From JBBDRW01 sp040905265 (GTDB lineage: Bacteria; Bacteroidota; Rhodothermia; Balneolales; Balneolaceae), in contig JBBDRW010000157.1 of NCBI GenBank assembly GCA_040905265.1, forward strand, positions 1 to 64,000: a stretch of 64,000 bases of DNA, in the 5' to 3' direction. The notes beneath the pieces are model-generated. The model searched no databases. It was not told the DNA's origin and worked only from the letters and a program-made list of their open reading frames with translations. Of this stretch, positions 1 through 8,857 are shown one piece after another; position 1 is the first letter of the stretch, and every line of letters starts with the position of its first letter. The translations under genes and the position numbers were made by a program.

Positions 1-53
1 CTTGAGGGGGCAGTGACCGAAAGGTCGTGCTGGTTCGAATCCAGTCCAGGGCA
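1..53 (+). tRNA. tRNA-Leu(GAG), 3' part
   Basis: The window opens inside a class II tRNA. Readable parts in order: the last base of the anticodon 5' stem, the loop TTGAGGG (2-8) with anticodon GAG, the stem GGCAG (9-13), a long variable arm with a GACC/GGTC hairpin (14-28), the T arm with TTCGAAT loop (29-45), acceptor CCAGGGC (46-52) and discriminator A53. The long variable arm and GAG anticodon identify leucine. CCA is not encoded. The 5' half lies outside the window. Confidence 0.9.
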
Positions 54-60
54 CACAGTA

Positions 61-97
61 AAAGCCCGGCTACTCGATGAGTAGCCGGGCTTTTTTA
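61..97. terminator. Rho-independent terminator, probably bidirectional
   Basis: A perfect 12-bp stem (GCCCGGCTACTC at 64-75 pairing with 79-90) with a GAT loop is followed by six T on the plus strand and preceded by A-rich sequence. It ends the tRNA-Leu transcript and, read on the minus strand, lies immediately after the histidine kinase stop at 98, so it can serve both. Confidence 0.9.
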
Positions 98-2332
98 TTA
101 TCCCAGGAACAAATTACCGGAACCGCGGCGGCCGGACTTTGTAAACTGAAGGGTAAAGGTTGTCCCCTTTTCGTCCGAGTCATACCGGTAGTCTGCATTC
201 AGTTGTTCGGAGAGTACGCGGATCAGGTTAAGACCGAGGGAAGAGTGACTTGGTATAGAGAATTCCTCCGGCAGGCCGATGCCATCATCTGATATTTTTA
301 GCAGTATGCTGTTTTTCACCCTCATCTCTGAAAGATGAAGGTGAATGGTGCCTGTTTTTCGGTTTGGAAATGCATGTTTCAGAATATTGGTCGTGATCTC
401 GTTGACGATCAGGGAACAGGGAATCGCCTGGTTGATATTGAGTTTTACCGGTTTGCAGTCGAGTTTCAGCTCTATATCGGTTTGAGGCTGAAAAGTCTGT
501 AAAATATTCGAGATCAGGGTCTGCAGGTTTTTGGAGAACGCCAGGCTGGAAAAGTCACTTGCCTGATACAGCTGTTCATGGATGTTTGCCATCGTTTTAA
601 TCCTGGACACACTGTCCAGAAGTTTCTCCGTAACTCGTTGATCTTCATCCTCAATCGCCTGTAACTGCATCATGCTGGATACGACGGCCAGGTTGTTTTT
701 AACCCGGTGATGGATCTCGGTTAACAGAGTCTCTTTTTCGCGCAGAGAGTTCAGGATCTGCATCTCCTGCATTTTTCGCTCTGTGATGTCTGTATAGATT
801 CCGAAAATGGCAACCAGCTCTCTGTTTTCGTTAAAGACGGGGCCTGCACTCAGGTAGAAGTCGATGGCCTCTCCGTTATGGTTACACACGGTTATATCGC
901 CCTGCCAGTAGCGTCCCTTCTGAAGCGTTTTCGACACTTTTTCTCGAAGTGTTTCATCATTATAGAGTGTAAAGAGGCCACCCTGTCCCAGGATCTCTTC
1001 TTCAGAATACCCGAGCTGATCTTTAAGGGCTTCATTCATATAGAGTGTATTGTCGGGGGTGGAGATGATTCCGATGCCATCCCGTGAATTCTCAATGATT
1101 TTTCTAAACTTCAGCAGTGTTTCAACACTATGCCGGAGTTCTTTCTCACGGTTGATCTGATCGGTGATGTCCCTGGAGTTTGCTACCAGTCCGCATACAG
1201 CCGGGTCGTCCAGGCGGTTGGTCATTACGGTTTCGATCCAGCGCCACTCTCCGTCACTGTTTCTGAATCGGAACGGTGGAACCTGCATCTGTTCTTCAGG
1301 TTTTATGTTCTGAATGAGAATTGTAATTCGCTCGGAATCGTCCGGGTGGATATAGTGAAAAGGAGTTTTTCCGAGGAACTCTTCGGCCGGAATGCCCAGT
1401 ACATTCATCGAGGTAGGACTGACATACGTATAGGCTCCTTCACTGTCCAGTATAGCGATCAGGTCGGAACCGTCCTGTACCAGCGTTTTGAAACGCTGTT
1501 CACGGAGGCGCAGGTCTTCTTCAGCCTGTTTTCGCTCATGTATATTCTGGCTGACACCGTAGAACCGAACAGGTTTTCCATCTCTGTATTCTGCGTCACC
1601 GATTGCACGGATCCAACGTTCATCCCCCTCGCCACTGACGATCTTCAGTTCTACATCGAACGGTTTGCCATGTTCAATTGCATTTTTCACGGTCTGGGCA
1701 AACGTGTCCCGGTTGATGCCTTCTTTGAACAGGTTGATTGTGCTCTTTAGGTCAGGATCGTAATCGCGGCCGAAGCCGTGTACCTCTTTTGTAATTGGCG
1801 ACCACTCCAATTCTTGAGTCTCCAGGTCATACTCCCATGTCCCGATCCTGGCAAGCTGATACGTTTTTTCAAGCAGTTGCTCCTTTTCATGAAGCTGTGA
1901 GAGGACTTCGTTTCTGTCACGATCTTTCAGCGGAGCGCCAATCTCTGTCACTGTATGGAGAATCCATCGGATTCCGTTCCCTTCGGATGAAATCGGACTG
2001 TTTACCGGCTGCCAGTAGGTGTGCTGATGCGTCGGGTTTCCGTCTGGAATCAGGTTCAGTTGTATCGGAGTTTTGTCCGGCTGTCCTGTCTGGATCACAT
2101 TTTCCAGTGATCTCTCCAATTGATCCTGCCAATCGGATACTTCATTTTTTCTGATGAGCCGGTAGAGCTCAAACAGGGTGTGGCCTACGATCTGCTCCCT
2201 GGATCTTCCGGTTCGTTTTATGAAAGCGTCATTGACATAGGTAATTGTAAAACCGGGGCTGTCCGCCTGCACCAGGATCTGCGGTGAGGGTGAAGCAGAA
2301 AAAACGGCCTCAAATAGTGATGAGTGGTTCAT
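98..2332 (-). CDS. Multi-PAS sensor histidine kinase (HisKA_2 type)
   Basis: A soluble, probably cytoplasmic histidine kinase of 744 residues. Four PAS-like domains are visible in order: about 5-125, 155-270 (PAS_3-like, with RIGTWEYD and the following PAC segment ending RKQAEEDL), 280-395 and 410-520. They are followed by a HisKA_2 dimerisation/phosphoacceptor segment with EIHHRVKNNL near 545 and a HATPase_c domain with the N box NEITTNILKHA and G box SDDGIGLP. No membrane segment is seen. The open frame extends 22 codons upstream to a TTG at 2398, but the ATG at 2332 starts directly before the first PAS domain and is preferred. No response regulator is adjacent, so the partner is unknown. 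HisKA_2 kinases of this kind often act in light, redox or general stress sensing; the ligand cannot be read here. Confidence 0.9.
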   Translation of the reverse strand: MNHSSLFEAVFSASPSPQILVQADSPGFTITYVNDAFIKRTGRSREQIVGHTLFELYRLIRKNEVSDWQDQLERSLENVIQTGQPDKTPIQLNLIPDGNPTHQHTYWQPVNSPISSEGNGIRWILHTVTEIGAPLKDRDRNEVLSQLHEKEQLLEKTYQLARIGTWEYDLETQELEWSPITKEVHGFGRDYDPDLKSTINLFKEGINRDTFAQTVKNAIEHGKPFDVELKIVSGEGDERWIRAIGDAEYRDGKPVRFYGVSQNIHERKQAEEDLRLREQRFKTLVQDGSDLIAILDSEGAYTYVSPTSMNVLGIPAEEFLGKTPFHYIHPDDSERITILIQNIKPEEQMQVPPFRFRNSDGEWRWIETVMTNRLDDPAVCGLVANSRDITDQINREKELRHSVETLLKFRKIIENSRDGIGIISTPDNTLYMNEALKDQLGYSEEEILGQGGLFTLYNDETLREKVSKTLQKGRYWQGDITVCNHNGEAIDFYLSAGPVFNENRELVAIFGIYTDITERKMQEMQILNSLREKETLLTEIHHRVKNNLAVVSSMMQLQAIEDEDQRVTEKLLDSVSRIKTMANIHEQLYQASDFSSLAFSKNLQTLISNILQTFQPQTDIELKLDCKPVKLNINQAIPCSLIVNEITTNILKHAFPNRKTGTIHLHLSEMRVKNSILLKISDDGIGLPEEFSIPSHSSLGLNLIRVLSEQLNADYRYDSDEKGTTFTLQFTKSGRRGSGNLFLG

Positions 2333-2599
2333 GGAAGTACCGGTCAGAAGAGAGTCTGTTCTATACGGAGGGTTTGCAAATGTTAGTCGGAAGTACAAGC
2401 CATGTTTGTTGTCGAAGAGTACTTATCAGCATGTATCGAAATATCTTAAGTGATTCTCACACAAGGGGTATTGTCACTGAGCGGCCCTTTTATTAAAATT
2501 TGTGAGCGAGATGATTTTTAGCCAACTTTCATTCTGATAGGGTCACCGCATTTCCTGAATGTCGGAAATTTTAATGAAAGTAACCTGACAACCGATACT

Positions 2600-3523
2600 A
2601 TGAAATGGAATGATTACGCAAAAAGCAGGATGAGTCGGACTTTTTTTCTTTGGATTGTTTCTGGAATTCTGTTCGGCATGACGTTGACGGCGTCAACCCC
2701 GGTAGAGAACCCGGATATCAGAACTCTGGTGATCACCGGTGCGGCACCCTATGGCTATCATCCATGGGAACGGAATATCGAATTGATTGAGGAGCGTCTG
2801 AATGCATTTGGGTTGAATCAAATAGAGTATCACATTGCACGAGGTCTGGAAGATTGGCGCAAATGGCCGGGTGATTATCGCGACTATGATGCAATCGTCA
2901 TTATTTATTACTGGTCCCAGGCACCCAATGCAGAGCTTGAAAAACTGGATCGCTATGTCCGGGATGGCGGAGCCCTGGTGTTGGTTCACTCCGCACTTGC
3001 GGGCTTTTGGGAACAGGATATTTTTGATCAGTGGGCTGGTATTGTCTATCGGGAACGGGATGCCGAATATGGCCATAACCTTGCATTTGATTCTTCCGGG
3101 AACCGGATCATCCGTCCTCCGGGCGAGGGCGGGGGAGCCGTTCACGCCCCGATCGGGCCCTTTCAGATCGAAACGCACGATCCGGACCACCCGATAATGA
3201 AGGATTTGCCGGAGGTCTGGATGCAGTCCCGGGATGAGCTCTACTACAACATGAGAGGGCCTGACACAAATCTGCATGTATTGGCGGTTGCGGAAGCACC
3301 GGACGGAACGTTTGCACCGCAGGCATGGGTACGTGAACATGGCCAGGGGCGAATTTTTGTATTGACTCCCGGACATCATGAACCCGGTGCCTCCTCTGTT
3401 GGGTTCAACACGCTCCTGGCTCGGGGTATTGAGTGGGCTGCTACCGGTGAGGTAACTCTGCCGGTTCCGGTCAATTTCCCGGGTGTAACGGAACCATCCA
3501 CAGAGCTGCCTGTATTTGAATAA
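2600..3523 (+). CDS. Secreted ThuA-like domain protein
   Basis: A 307-residue protein with an N-terminal hydrophobic export segment (about residues 11-32), then a ThuA-like fold related to class I glutamine amidotransferases. Supporting features are TLVITGAAPYGYHPW near the start, a DYDAIVIIYYWSQ strand, the RDGGALVLVHSA turn, and a late segment GQGRIFVLTPGHH that is typical of ThuA proteins. The ThuA family is named from trehalose utilisation, but in Bacteroidota and Planctomycetota such secreted proteins are usually of unproven function in carbohydrate metabolism. The gene is single, divergent from the histidine kinase and convergent with the ankyrin gene 30 bp downstream. Confidence 0.82.
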   Translation: MKWNDYAKSRMSRTFFLWIVSGILFGMTLTASTPVENPDIRTLVITGAAPYGYHPWERNIELIEERLNAFGLNQIEYHIARGLEDWRKWPGDYRDYDAIVIIYYWSQAPNAELEKLDRYVRDGGALVLVHSALAGFWEQDIFDQWAGIVYRERDAEYGHNLAFDSSGNRIIRPPGEGGGAVHAPIGPFQIETHDPDHPIMKDLPEVWMQSRDELYYNMRGPDTNLHVLAVAEAPDGTFAPQAWVREHGQGRIFVLTPGHHEPGASSVGFNTLLARGIEWAATGEVTLPVPVNFPGVTEPSTELPVFE

Positions 3524-3553
3524 GAGTTTATTGCCGGGCCTTCTATGTACGGG

Positions 3554-4078
3554 TCAGGCTTTGAAGAGGCCGGCCACTTTTTTTCTGAGGATACCGGTTA
3601 TCCGGGCGATCATGAGTAGTATCCCGCCTCTCCGGCTGTTCGGGTCTCTCTTTAGTGAGGCGCCGTGCTGTTCGAAAAGCTCTACAACGTCCCATCGGCC
3701 GAACATGGCTGCATAGTGGATCGGAGAGATCCCGCCCCCGTTATCTGCATCAATGTCTGCTCCTGCTTCAAGTAGCAATCCGGCGATCTCTGTATACCCT
3801 TTGAAGGCTGTTCCGCCAAGGGGAGTCTGCCCACGGTCATTCCTGCGGTCTGGATCTGCACCTGATTCAAGAAGCATCCTGGCCGTCTCTTTTCGTCCGT
3901 GGTACGAGGAGAGCATCAGGAGGGTTTGGCCTTTTTCATCAGCCAGGTCGACAGGGAGGCCGGCATCGATCATTTTTTTCAGCCCGATCGTCTCTCCCGC
4001 CCGGGCAAAGTCGAGTGCGATCTGCTGAAGTTCCGTATAGCGCTTCTCCTCTTGATCGGTAACGGTAGGTTTCTTCAT
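3554..4078 (-). CDS. Ankyrin-repeat protein downstream of catalase
   Basis: A 174-residue soluble protein with about three ankyrin repeats (for example DEKGQTLLMLSSYHGRKETA, NDRGQTPLGGTAFKGYTEI and NGGGISPIHYAAMFGRWDV). It lies directly behind the catalase gene on the same strand. In Pseudomonas an ankyrin protein (AnkB) encoded next to a catalase is needed for full catalase activity, so a role in catalase maturation or protection is a reasonable inference. The frame is open to a TTG at 4135, but that start would sit within the hairpin at 4112-4144; the ATG at 4078 (protein MKKPTVTDQ...) is preferred. No export signal is seen. Confidence 0.85.
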   Translation of the reverse strand: MKKPTVTDQEEKRYTELQQIALDFARAGETIGLKKMIDAGLPVDLADEKGQTLLMLSSYHGRKETARMLLESGADPDRRNDRGQTPLGGTAFKGYTEIAGLLLEAGADIDADNGGGISPIHYAAMFGRWDVVELFEQHGASLKRDPNSRRGGILLMIARITGILRKKVAGLFKA

Positions 4079-4103
4079 CTGCGGATCTTTTTTTGGCTTC
4101 TTT

Positions 4104-4144
4104 TCATAAAAGAAGCCGGCCTGTCCGTACGACAAACCGGCTTC
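4104..4144 (-). terminator. Terminator or attenuator between catalase and ankyrin gene
   Basis: On the minus strand an 8-bp stem GAAGCCGG/CCGGCTTC (4144-4137 with 4119-4112) with some inner pairing is followed by TTTT (4111-4108). It lies after the catalase stop and before the ankyrin start, so it may end most catalase transcripts and give lower expression of the ankyrin gene. Confidence 0.6.
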
Positions 4145-4217
4145 AATAGAGGTACTATGGGTAAAGAGTTTTGGTTACATGATGACGTTGGAGATCCACG
4201 TTTTGGCCTATTGCCGA

Positions 4218-5684
4218 TTACTTTGCAGCTCTGTTCTTTACACCCAGTGCTTGTGCAACCCCTTCTGCATACTCCGGGTCTGCCTTGTGAAAGTGAACCA
4301 GCTGGCGTTGGACAATCTCTTCGGGAACGCCGTCCATCGCTTCTGCGATGTTGCTGAAGAGACGCTGTCTCTCTCCATCGTCAAATAGCCTGAACAGGTT
4401 GCCCGGCTGTGTATAGTCATCATTGCCTTTCCGGTGATTGTAACGGTCGGCATCTCCGGATATTTTAAGCGGTGGCTCCTGTGCAGAGGGCTCCTCAGTC
4501 GGCCCGTTAAAGCTGTTCGGCTCGTAGTAGGCATCCGGGTTGCTGTTGAAATTGTCAAAAAACCTCATGCTCCCGTCTTTGTGATAGGTGTTGACCTCAT
4601 TGACAGGCTGGTTTACAGGGAGGGATTCGTAGTGAGTTCCAAGCCTGTAACGGTGTGCATCTGCATAGGAAAACACGCGTGCCTGTAACATTTTGTCCGG
4701 AGAGAATCCGATTCCCGGGACGATATTGGAGGGCGAATAGGCAGCCATCTCAACATCCCGGAAGTAGTTTTCTGCATTTCTGTTAAGTTCCATAACCCCG
4801 ACGTCAATCAGAGGGTAGTCGCCGTGCGGCCAGACCTTCGTGAGGTCGAACGGGTTGTAATCGGTTTTTTCGGCATCCGTTTCAGGCATGATCTGAACTT
4901 TAACATTCCACTTTGGGAACTCCCCGTTTTCAATGGCTCCATAGAGCTCCTCCTGATAGGACTCACGGCTCTCCCCGACTACTTTTTTTGCCTCTTCGTT
5001 GGTGTAGTGTTTGTGTCCCTGGTCAGTTTTAAAATGAAACTTGACCCAGTACCTCTCTCCCTTGTTATTCCAGAAGCTGTATGTGTGTGAGCCATAACCG
5101 TTCATGTACATCGGTGCAACCGGCAGCCCGCGGTCAGACATAAGAATCGTTACCTGATGCAGGCTTTCGGGGCTCAATGACCAAAAATCCCACATGGCGG
5201 TGTTGGATCGCAGGTTGGTTTTCGGGTGGCGTTTCTGCGTATGGATAAAATCCGGAAATTTATACGGGTCACGGACAAAAAAGACCGGTGTGTTGTTCCC
5301 CACCAGATCCCAGTTTCCCTCTTCCGTGTAGAATTTCAGTGCAAAACCACGCACATCTCTCTCCGCATCTGCCGCTCCCTGTTCGCCGGCCACTGTCGAG
5401 AAACGGGCTGCCATCTCAGTTTTTTTCCCTACTTCGGAGAAGATGGCTGCTTTTGTGTATTTGGAGATGTCGTTGGTGACAGTAAATGTACCAAACGCCC
5501 CCCACCCTTTCGCGTGAACGACGCGTTCCGGGATACGCTCGCGGTTTTGATGAGCCAGTTTTTCAATCAATTGATAATCTTCCAGAAGTACCGGCCCGCG
5601 GGCTCCGGCAGTTTTGGCGTTCTGGTTGTCCGGCACCGGACTTCCCGCAGAAGTTGTCAGCGTTTTTTTCTTCTTTTTATCCAT
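4218..5684 (-). CDS. katA: Catalase (small-subunit haem type)
   Basis: A monofunctional haem catalase that splits hydrogen peroxide. At 488 residues from the ATG at 5684 it has the length of small-subunit (clade 3-like) enzymes. The distal histidine sits in RVVHAKGWGAFGTF, the distal asparagine in DLVGNNTPVFFVRDP, and the proximal tyrosine in RVFSYADAHRYRLG. The C-terminal extension is short, so there is no flavodoxin-like domain of large catalases. The start is the ATG giving MDKKKKKTL; an upstream TTG at 5741 adds 19 residues that do not resemble the family. No export signal is seen, so the enzyme is cytoplasmic. The ankyrin gene follows. Regulation by a peroxide sensor is likely, but no operator was recognised. 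Confidence 0.96.
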   Translation of the reverse strand: MDKKKKKTLTTSAGSPVPDNQNAKTAGARGPVLLEDYQLIEKLAHQNRERIPERVVHAKGWGAFGTFTVTNDISKYTKAAIFSEVGKKTEMAARFSTVAGEQGAADAERDVRGFALKFYTEEGNWDLVGNNTPVFFVRDPYKFPDFIHTQKRHPKTNLRSNTAMWDFWSLSPESLHQVTILMSDRGLPVAPMYMNGYGSHTYSFWNNKGERYWVKFHFKTDQGHKHYTNEEAKKVVGESRESYQEELYGAIENGEFPKWNVKVQIMPETDAEKTDYNPFDLTKVWPHGDYPLIDVGVMELNRNAENYFRDVEMAAYSPSNIVPGIGFSPDKMLQARVFSYADAHRYRLGTHYESLPVNQPVNEVNTYHKDGSMRFFDNFNSNPDAYYEPNSFNGPTEEPSAQEPPLKISGDADRYNHRKGNDDYTQPGNLFRLFDDGERQRLFSNIAEAMDGVPEEIVQRQLVHFHKADPEYAEGVAQALGVKNRAAK

Positions 5685-6161
5685 AAACAGCGAAGTTTTT
5701 ATTTTGTCATTCTGGTTTACCCGGTGAACAGCGGGTATCAAAGGTATAGTCAGCTTTTATTAAAATACCATTCCCTTTTGCTACCTGACAATAGGTACCT
5801 TTTATGGATGGAATAGAGGTTTCCTATCTTCGACAACCCCCACATCGCATGGGTGACGGTACACTTGGCGGTACACTCGTGCCCGCCAATCTCCGTATCG
5901 TATGGTTGACAGGAACTCGTACTGCTTAGAGAGTGTATCTGATAGAGAAATTCTATCTGGGTGATTCAGGAAATCACTATTTCATAAAACTGGAAATGGT
6001 TATCTTGTCCTATCTGTAGAAACACCCTGATATCAATAGAAGAAAGAGACTATTTCACCCGGAGAATCCTGAAATGCCGGTGGATCATCCCTGTTCAGTG
6101 AGTTGTCGATTCCAGCCCATTCATTGATCAGGTTTCTGACCTGGCTTCCCGGCGATCCCTT
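5685..6161. other. Intergenic region between catalase and MFS gene, with a repeat end
   Basis: The 477 bp hold the divergent promoters of the catalase and transporter genes. At 5891-5916 the sequence CTCCGTATCGTATGGTTGAC, continuing AGGAAC, closely matches the right end of the 160-bp element at 11516-11679, so this is probably a decayed remnant of that family. Two small hairpins, GATAGA/TCTATC and GTGATT/AATCAC, lie at about 5940-5985. No gene is supported. Confidence 0.5.
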
Positions 6162-7373
6162 ATGAGTTATCTTACATTTGTATTACGAGAGCGCAGGCTA
6201 TTGTCGTTTGGCGTCTCATTTACCTTTTTTTCAAGCTTCGGCCAGACCTTTCTGATCTCTCTGTTCGTCCCGTTTTTCCTGGAGTCTTTCCAGCTCTCTA
6301 ATGCAGGTTTCGGAACGATCTATTCAGTGGCGACACTCTCCAGTGCGTTAATACTTCCCTGGCTTGGCCAGTGGATCGACCGGGTTCCGCTGAGATGGTA
6401 TAGTGTTATGGTGGCAGCCGGCCTGCTTGCTGCCAGCCTGCTTGTGATGATCTCCTGGCATATTTCTGTTCTGTTTCTGGGGATACTCTTTCTGAGGCTG
6501 ACCGGACAGGGGTTGAGCGGGCATACAGCACAGACTACAATGGCCAGATTTTATGACGGCCAGCGTGGGAAAGCCTTGAGTATATCCAGCCTTGGTTATC
6601 CGATGGGAGAGGCGGTTTTGCCGGTGCTATTCGCAGCTCTGCTCGGTTTTCTCCACTGGAGAACGGCATGGGGTGTTATCGCTCTCTGTATTACACTGAT
6701 TCTCTTGCCCCTGATCTATCTGTTGATTGGCCGAAACAAGGCCGGAATTTCAAACCCTGCAAAGGAGGCTGATGTTGAACCGGAGAGTACGAGGGAGAAC
6801 TATTCCCGTATCTTTGCCGAACCTCACATCGGGTATCTGATTCCCGCCGTTCTGATTCCGCCGTTCTGGACGACCGGGCTTTTTCTCTATCAGGTTAGTA
6901 TTGCGCCCGCTTTGGGATGGACCGTCGGGTTGGTTGCAACGGCTTTTATCTCCTTTGCCATATTCAGGATCATCAGTTCGATTTCCATCGGCCCGCTCAT
7001 CGACCGTTTTTCAGCACAGGCGTTGATTCCATTCTATTTGATACCGATGATCATCGGCCTGATCCTGCCGGTTCTGTTGCCGTTTCAATGGACCGCTTTT
7101 GCCTACATGGGGTTGCTCGGAGTTACAATGGGGATCGGGGGAAATATCAAGTCGGCACTCTGGGCTGAACTATTCGGAAAAGAAATGATCGGAACCGTCC
7201 GGAGCCTTTTTGCCTCACTGATGGTGTTGAGCGCCTCATTAAGCCCTTTCCTGCTTGGATGGTTGCTGGATATCCAAACACCGTTCAAGTATGTCCTGAT
7301 TGCAGGATCGCTGTCTGCTCTTGTTGCCAGTTTACTGGCAGCCAGAATCCATCCGGCGTTCCGTAATGTCTGA
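6162..7373 (+). CDS. MFS transporter
   Basis: A 403-residue inner-membrane protein with about 12 hydrophobic segments and a central hydrophilic loop near residues 195-220, as usual for the major facilitator superfamily. The cytoplasmic loop between helices 2 and 3 carries the degenerate motif GQWIDRVPLRW. Small-residue-rich helices such as RLTGQGLSGHTAQTT are visible. The substrate is not evident; the sequence resembles bacterial YbfB/oxalate-formate-like or drug-efflux MFS members only in general terms. The ATG at 6162 gives a normal N-terminus. It is a single gene; msrA follows on the same strand after about 180 bp. Confidence 0.9.
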   Translation: MSYLTFVLRERRLLSFGVSFTFFSSFGQTFLISLFVPFFLESFQLSNAGFGTIYSVATLSSALILPWLGQWIDRVPLRWYSVMVAAGLLAASLLVMISWHISVLFLGILFLRLTGQGLSGHTAQTTMARFYDGQRGKALSISSLGYPMGEAVLPVLFAALLGFLHWRTAWGVIALCITLILLPLIYLLIGRNKAGISNPAKEADVEPESTRENYSRIFAEPHIGYLIPAVLIPPFWTTGLFLYQVSIAPALGWTVGLVATAFISFAIFRIISSISIGPLIDRFSAQALIPFYLIPMIIGLILPVLLPFQWTAFAYMGLLGVTMGIGGNIKSALWAELFGKEMIGTVRSLFASLMVLSASLSPFLLGWLLDIQTPFKYVLIAGSLSALVASLLAARIHPAFRNV

Positions 7374-7551
7374 ACCGGCATTTGATGGTTCTCCATCTGC
7401 CTTCATATGGATGGAACGTTTCAGATAACCTCTTCTGTTGAAACGGTGTCTGCAATCTTTACCCGGTCTGGTACGTTGTTTAGGCTGCGGTTATGTGGAT
7501 ACCGAAACGTACCGGGTGCTCACAGGCCGGGATAGAGCAAAGGGATTACAT

Positions 7552-8148
7552 ATGGTGACACTTTTTTTACTACTTCAATTGACTATGGTTCAACAAACTG
7601 ACGGTTTTTCCGGGGATGAGTATCAACAGGCAACGTTTGGTGCAGGCTGTTTTTGGTGTGTCGAGGCAATTTACCAGCGAATTAATGGTGTGGTTGCTGT
7701 GGAGTCCGGCTATTCCGGAGGCCATGTGGACAATCCGGGATATCAGGCAGTAACAACCGGCAGAACGGGCCATGCCGAGGTTGCCCGAATTACATTTGAC
7801 CCGGAAGTTATCAGTTATGAGGAGTTGCTTGAGGTCTTCTGGCATACACACGACCCGACAACGCTAAACCGGCAGGGGGCGGATGTTGGGCCTCAGTATC
7901 GATCCGTGATCTTTTTCCATGATGAGCGGCAGCAAGAGATCGCGGAGGAGTCTCTGAAGAGAACCGATGCTACAGATCTCTGGCAAGACCCGATTGTTAC
8001 GGAAGTCTCTCCACTTATCAACTACTACAAAGCAGAAAATTACCATCAGAACTATTTTAACAACAATCCCGACGCTGGTTACTGTTCCATTGTAATCGCT
8101 CCAAAAGTGGCAAAGTTTAAAAAGGATTTTCCTCACCTCTTGCAGTGA
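7552..8148 (+). CDS. msrA: Peptide-methionine (S)-S-oxide reductase
   Basis: MsrA repairs oxidised methionine in proteins using thioredoxin. The catalytic motif GCFWCVE lies about 40 residues in, followed by YSGGHVDNPGY and GHAEVARITFDP, all hallmarks of the family. A cysteine in DAGYCSIVI near the C-terminus is probably the resolving cysteine. The frame is open to a TTG at 7438, but the ATG at 7552, preceded by AAAGGG, is preferred. It gives a short hydrophobic leader (MVTLFLLLQLTM), weak as an export signal because no positive charge precedes it. No MsrB domain is fused. DUF2911 follows 38 bp downstream, possibly cotranscribed. Confidence 0.93.
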   Translation: MVTLFLLLQLTMVQQTDGFSGDEYQQATFGAGCFWCVEAIYQRINGVVAVESGYSGGHVDNPGYQAVTTGRTGHAEVARITFDPEVISYEELLEVFWHTHDPTTLNRQGADVGPQYRSVIFFHDERQQEIAEESLKRTDATDLWQDPIVTEVSPLINYYKAENYHQNYFNNNPDAGYCSIVIAPKVAKFKKDFPHLLQ

Positions 8149-8186
8149 TCAAACACGTGAATTTCAATTAAACCAACCAACCAACT

Positions 8187-8732
8187 ATGAGATACCTGAA
8201 TTCTTTATTTGTGACTATGTTTGCCCTCGCACTTCTGTTGACTCCTGTCGATGACGCAGTTGCTCAGGAGCGAGACAACTCATCTGCGCGCGTCAGCCCG
8301 AATGCGGCTGTGAGCCAGACAATCGGAACAACCGTTGTAGATGTATGGTATGGCCGCCCGAGTGTGAATGAGCGGACTATTTTTGGCGGACTCGTTCCAT
8401 TCGGCGAGAGGTGGAGAGCCGGTGCAAACGAGACGACAACCATCACGTTTTCGGATGACGTACTCATTCAGGGAGAGTCCGTAGAAGCGGGAAGCTATTC
8501 TCTCCATACAATTCCGGGTGAAGAGAGCTGGACGATTATTATCAATGAAAATCACACCTGGGGAACACAGTACGACATGGCCGGTGATGTGATTCGTGTT
8601 GAAGCGGAACCGGAAGAGGGGATCTATTTTGAGCAGATGATGATCTATTTCGAGAATGTATCAGATGAACGTGCCGATCTGGTACTGCATTGGGACGAGA
8701 CCCGTGTACCTTTTGAAATCGCTATCCCCTGA
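8187..8732 (+). CDS. Secreted DUF2911 family protein
   Basis: A 181-residue protein with a clear signal peptide (residues 1-26, ending DDAVAQ) followed by a DUF2911 domain. Typical features are ARVSPNAAVSQTIG, the WYGRPSVNERTIFGGLVPFGERWRAGANE segment and the beta-rich stretch with GSYSLHTIPGEESWTIIIN. The family is common in Bacteroidota and its function is unknown. It is the last gene before a strong terminator and may be cotranscribed with msrA. Confidence 0.9.
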   Translation: MRYLNSLFVTMFALALLLTPVDDAVAQERDNSSARVSPNAAVSQTIGTTVVDVWYGRPSVNERTIFGGLVPFGERWRAGANETTTITFSDDVLIQGESVEAGSYSLHTIPGEESWTIIINENHTWGTQYDMAGDVIRVEAEPEEGIYFEQMMIYFENVSDERADLVLHWDETRVPFEIAIP

Positions 8733-8737
8733 TCCAT

Positions 8738-8776
8738 AAAACCCTCCCCGGTTCTGAAAAAGACCGGAGAGGGTTT
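8738..8776. terminator. Rho-independent terminator
   Basis: AAAACCCTC and CCGGT pair with ACCGG and GAGGGTTTT around a loop of about 10 bases, immediately after the DUF2911 stop. A-rich and T-rich flanks on the two sides allow it to act in both directions, though the receptor gene on the other strand ends about 80 bp away. Confidence 0.85.
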
Positions 8777-8857
8777 TCCTATTCTCTGTTGTATCTGATT
8801 ACTTCTTCCTTGCGCGCCGGAAGTGTGTGATAAACGTCCCGAACCTGGGAGAATCGT

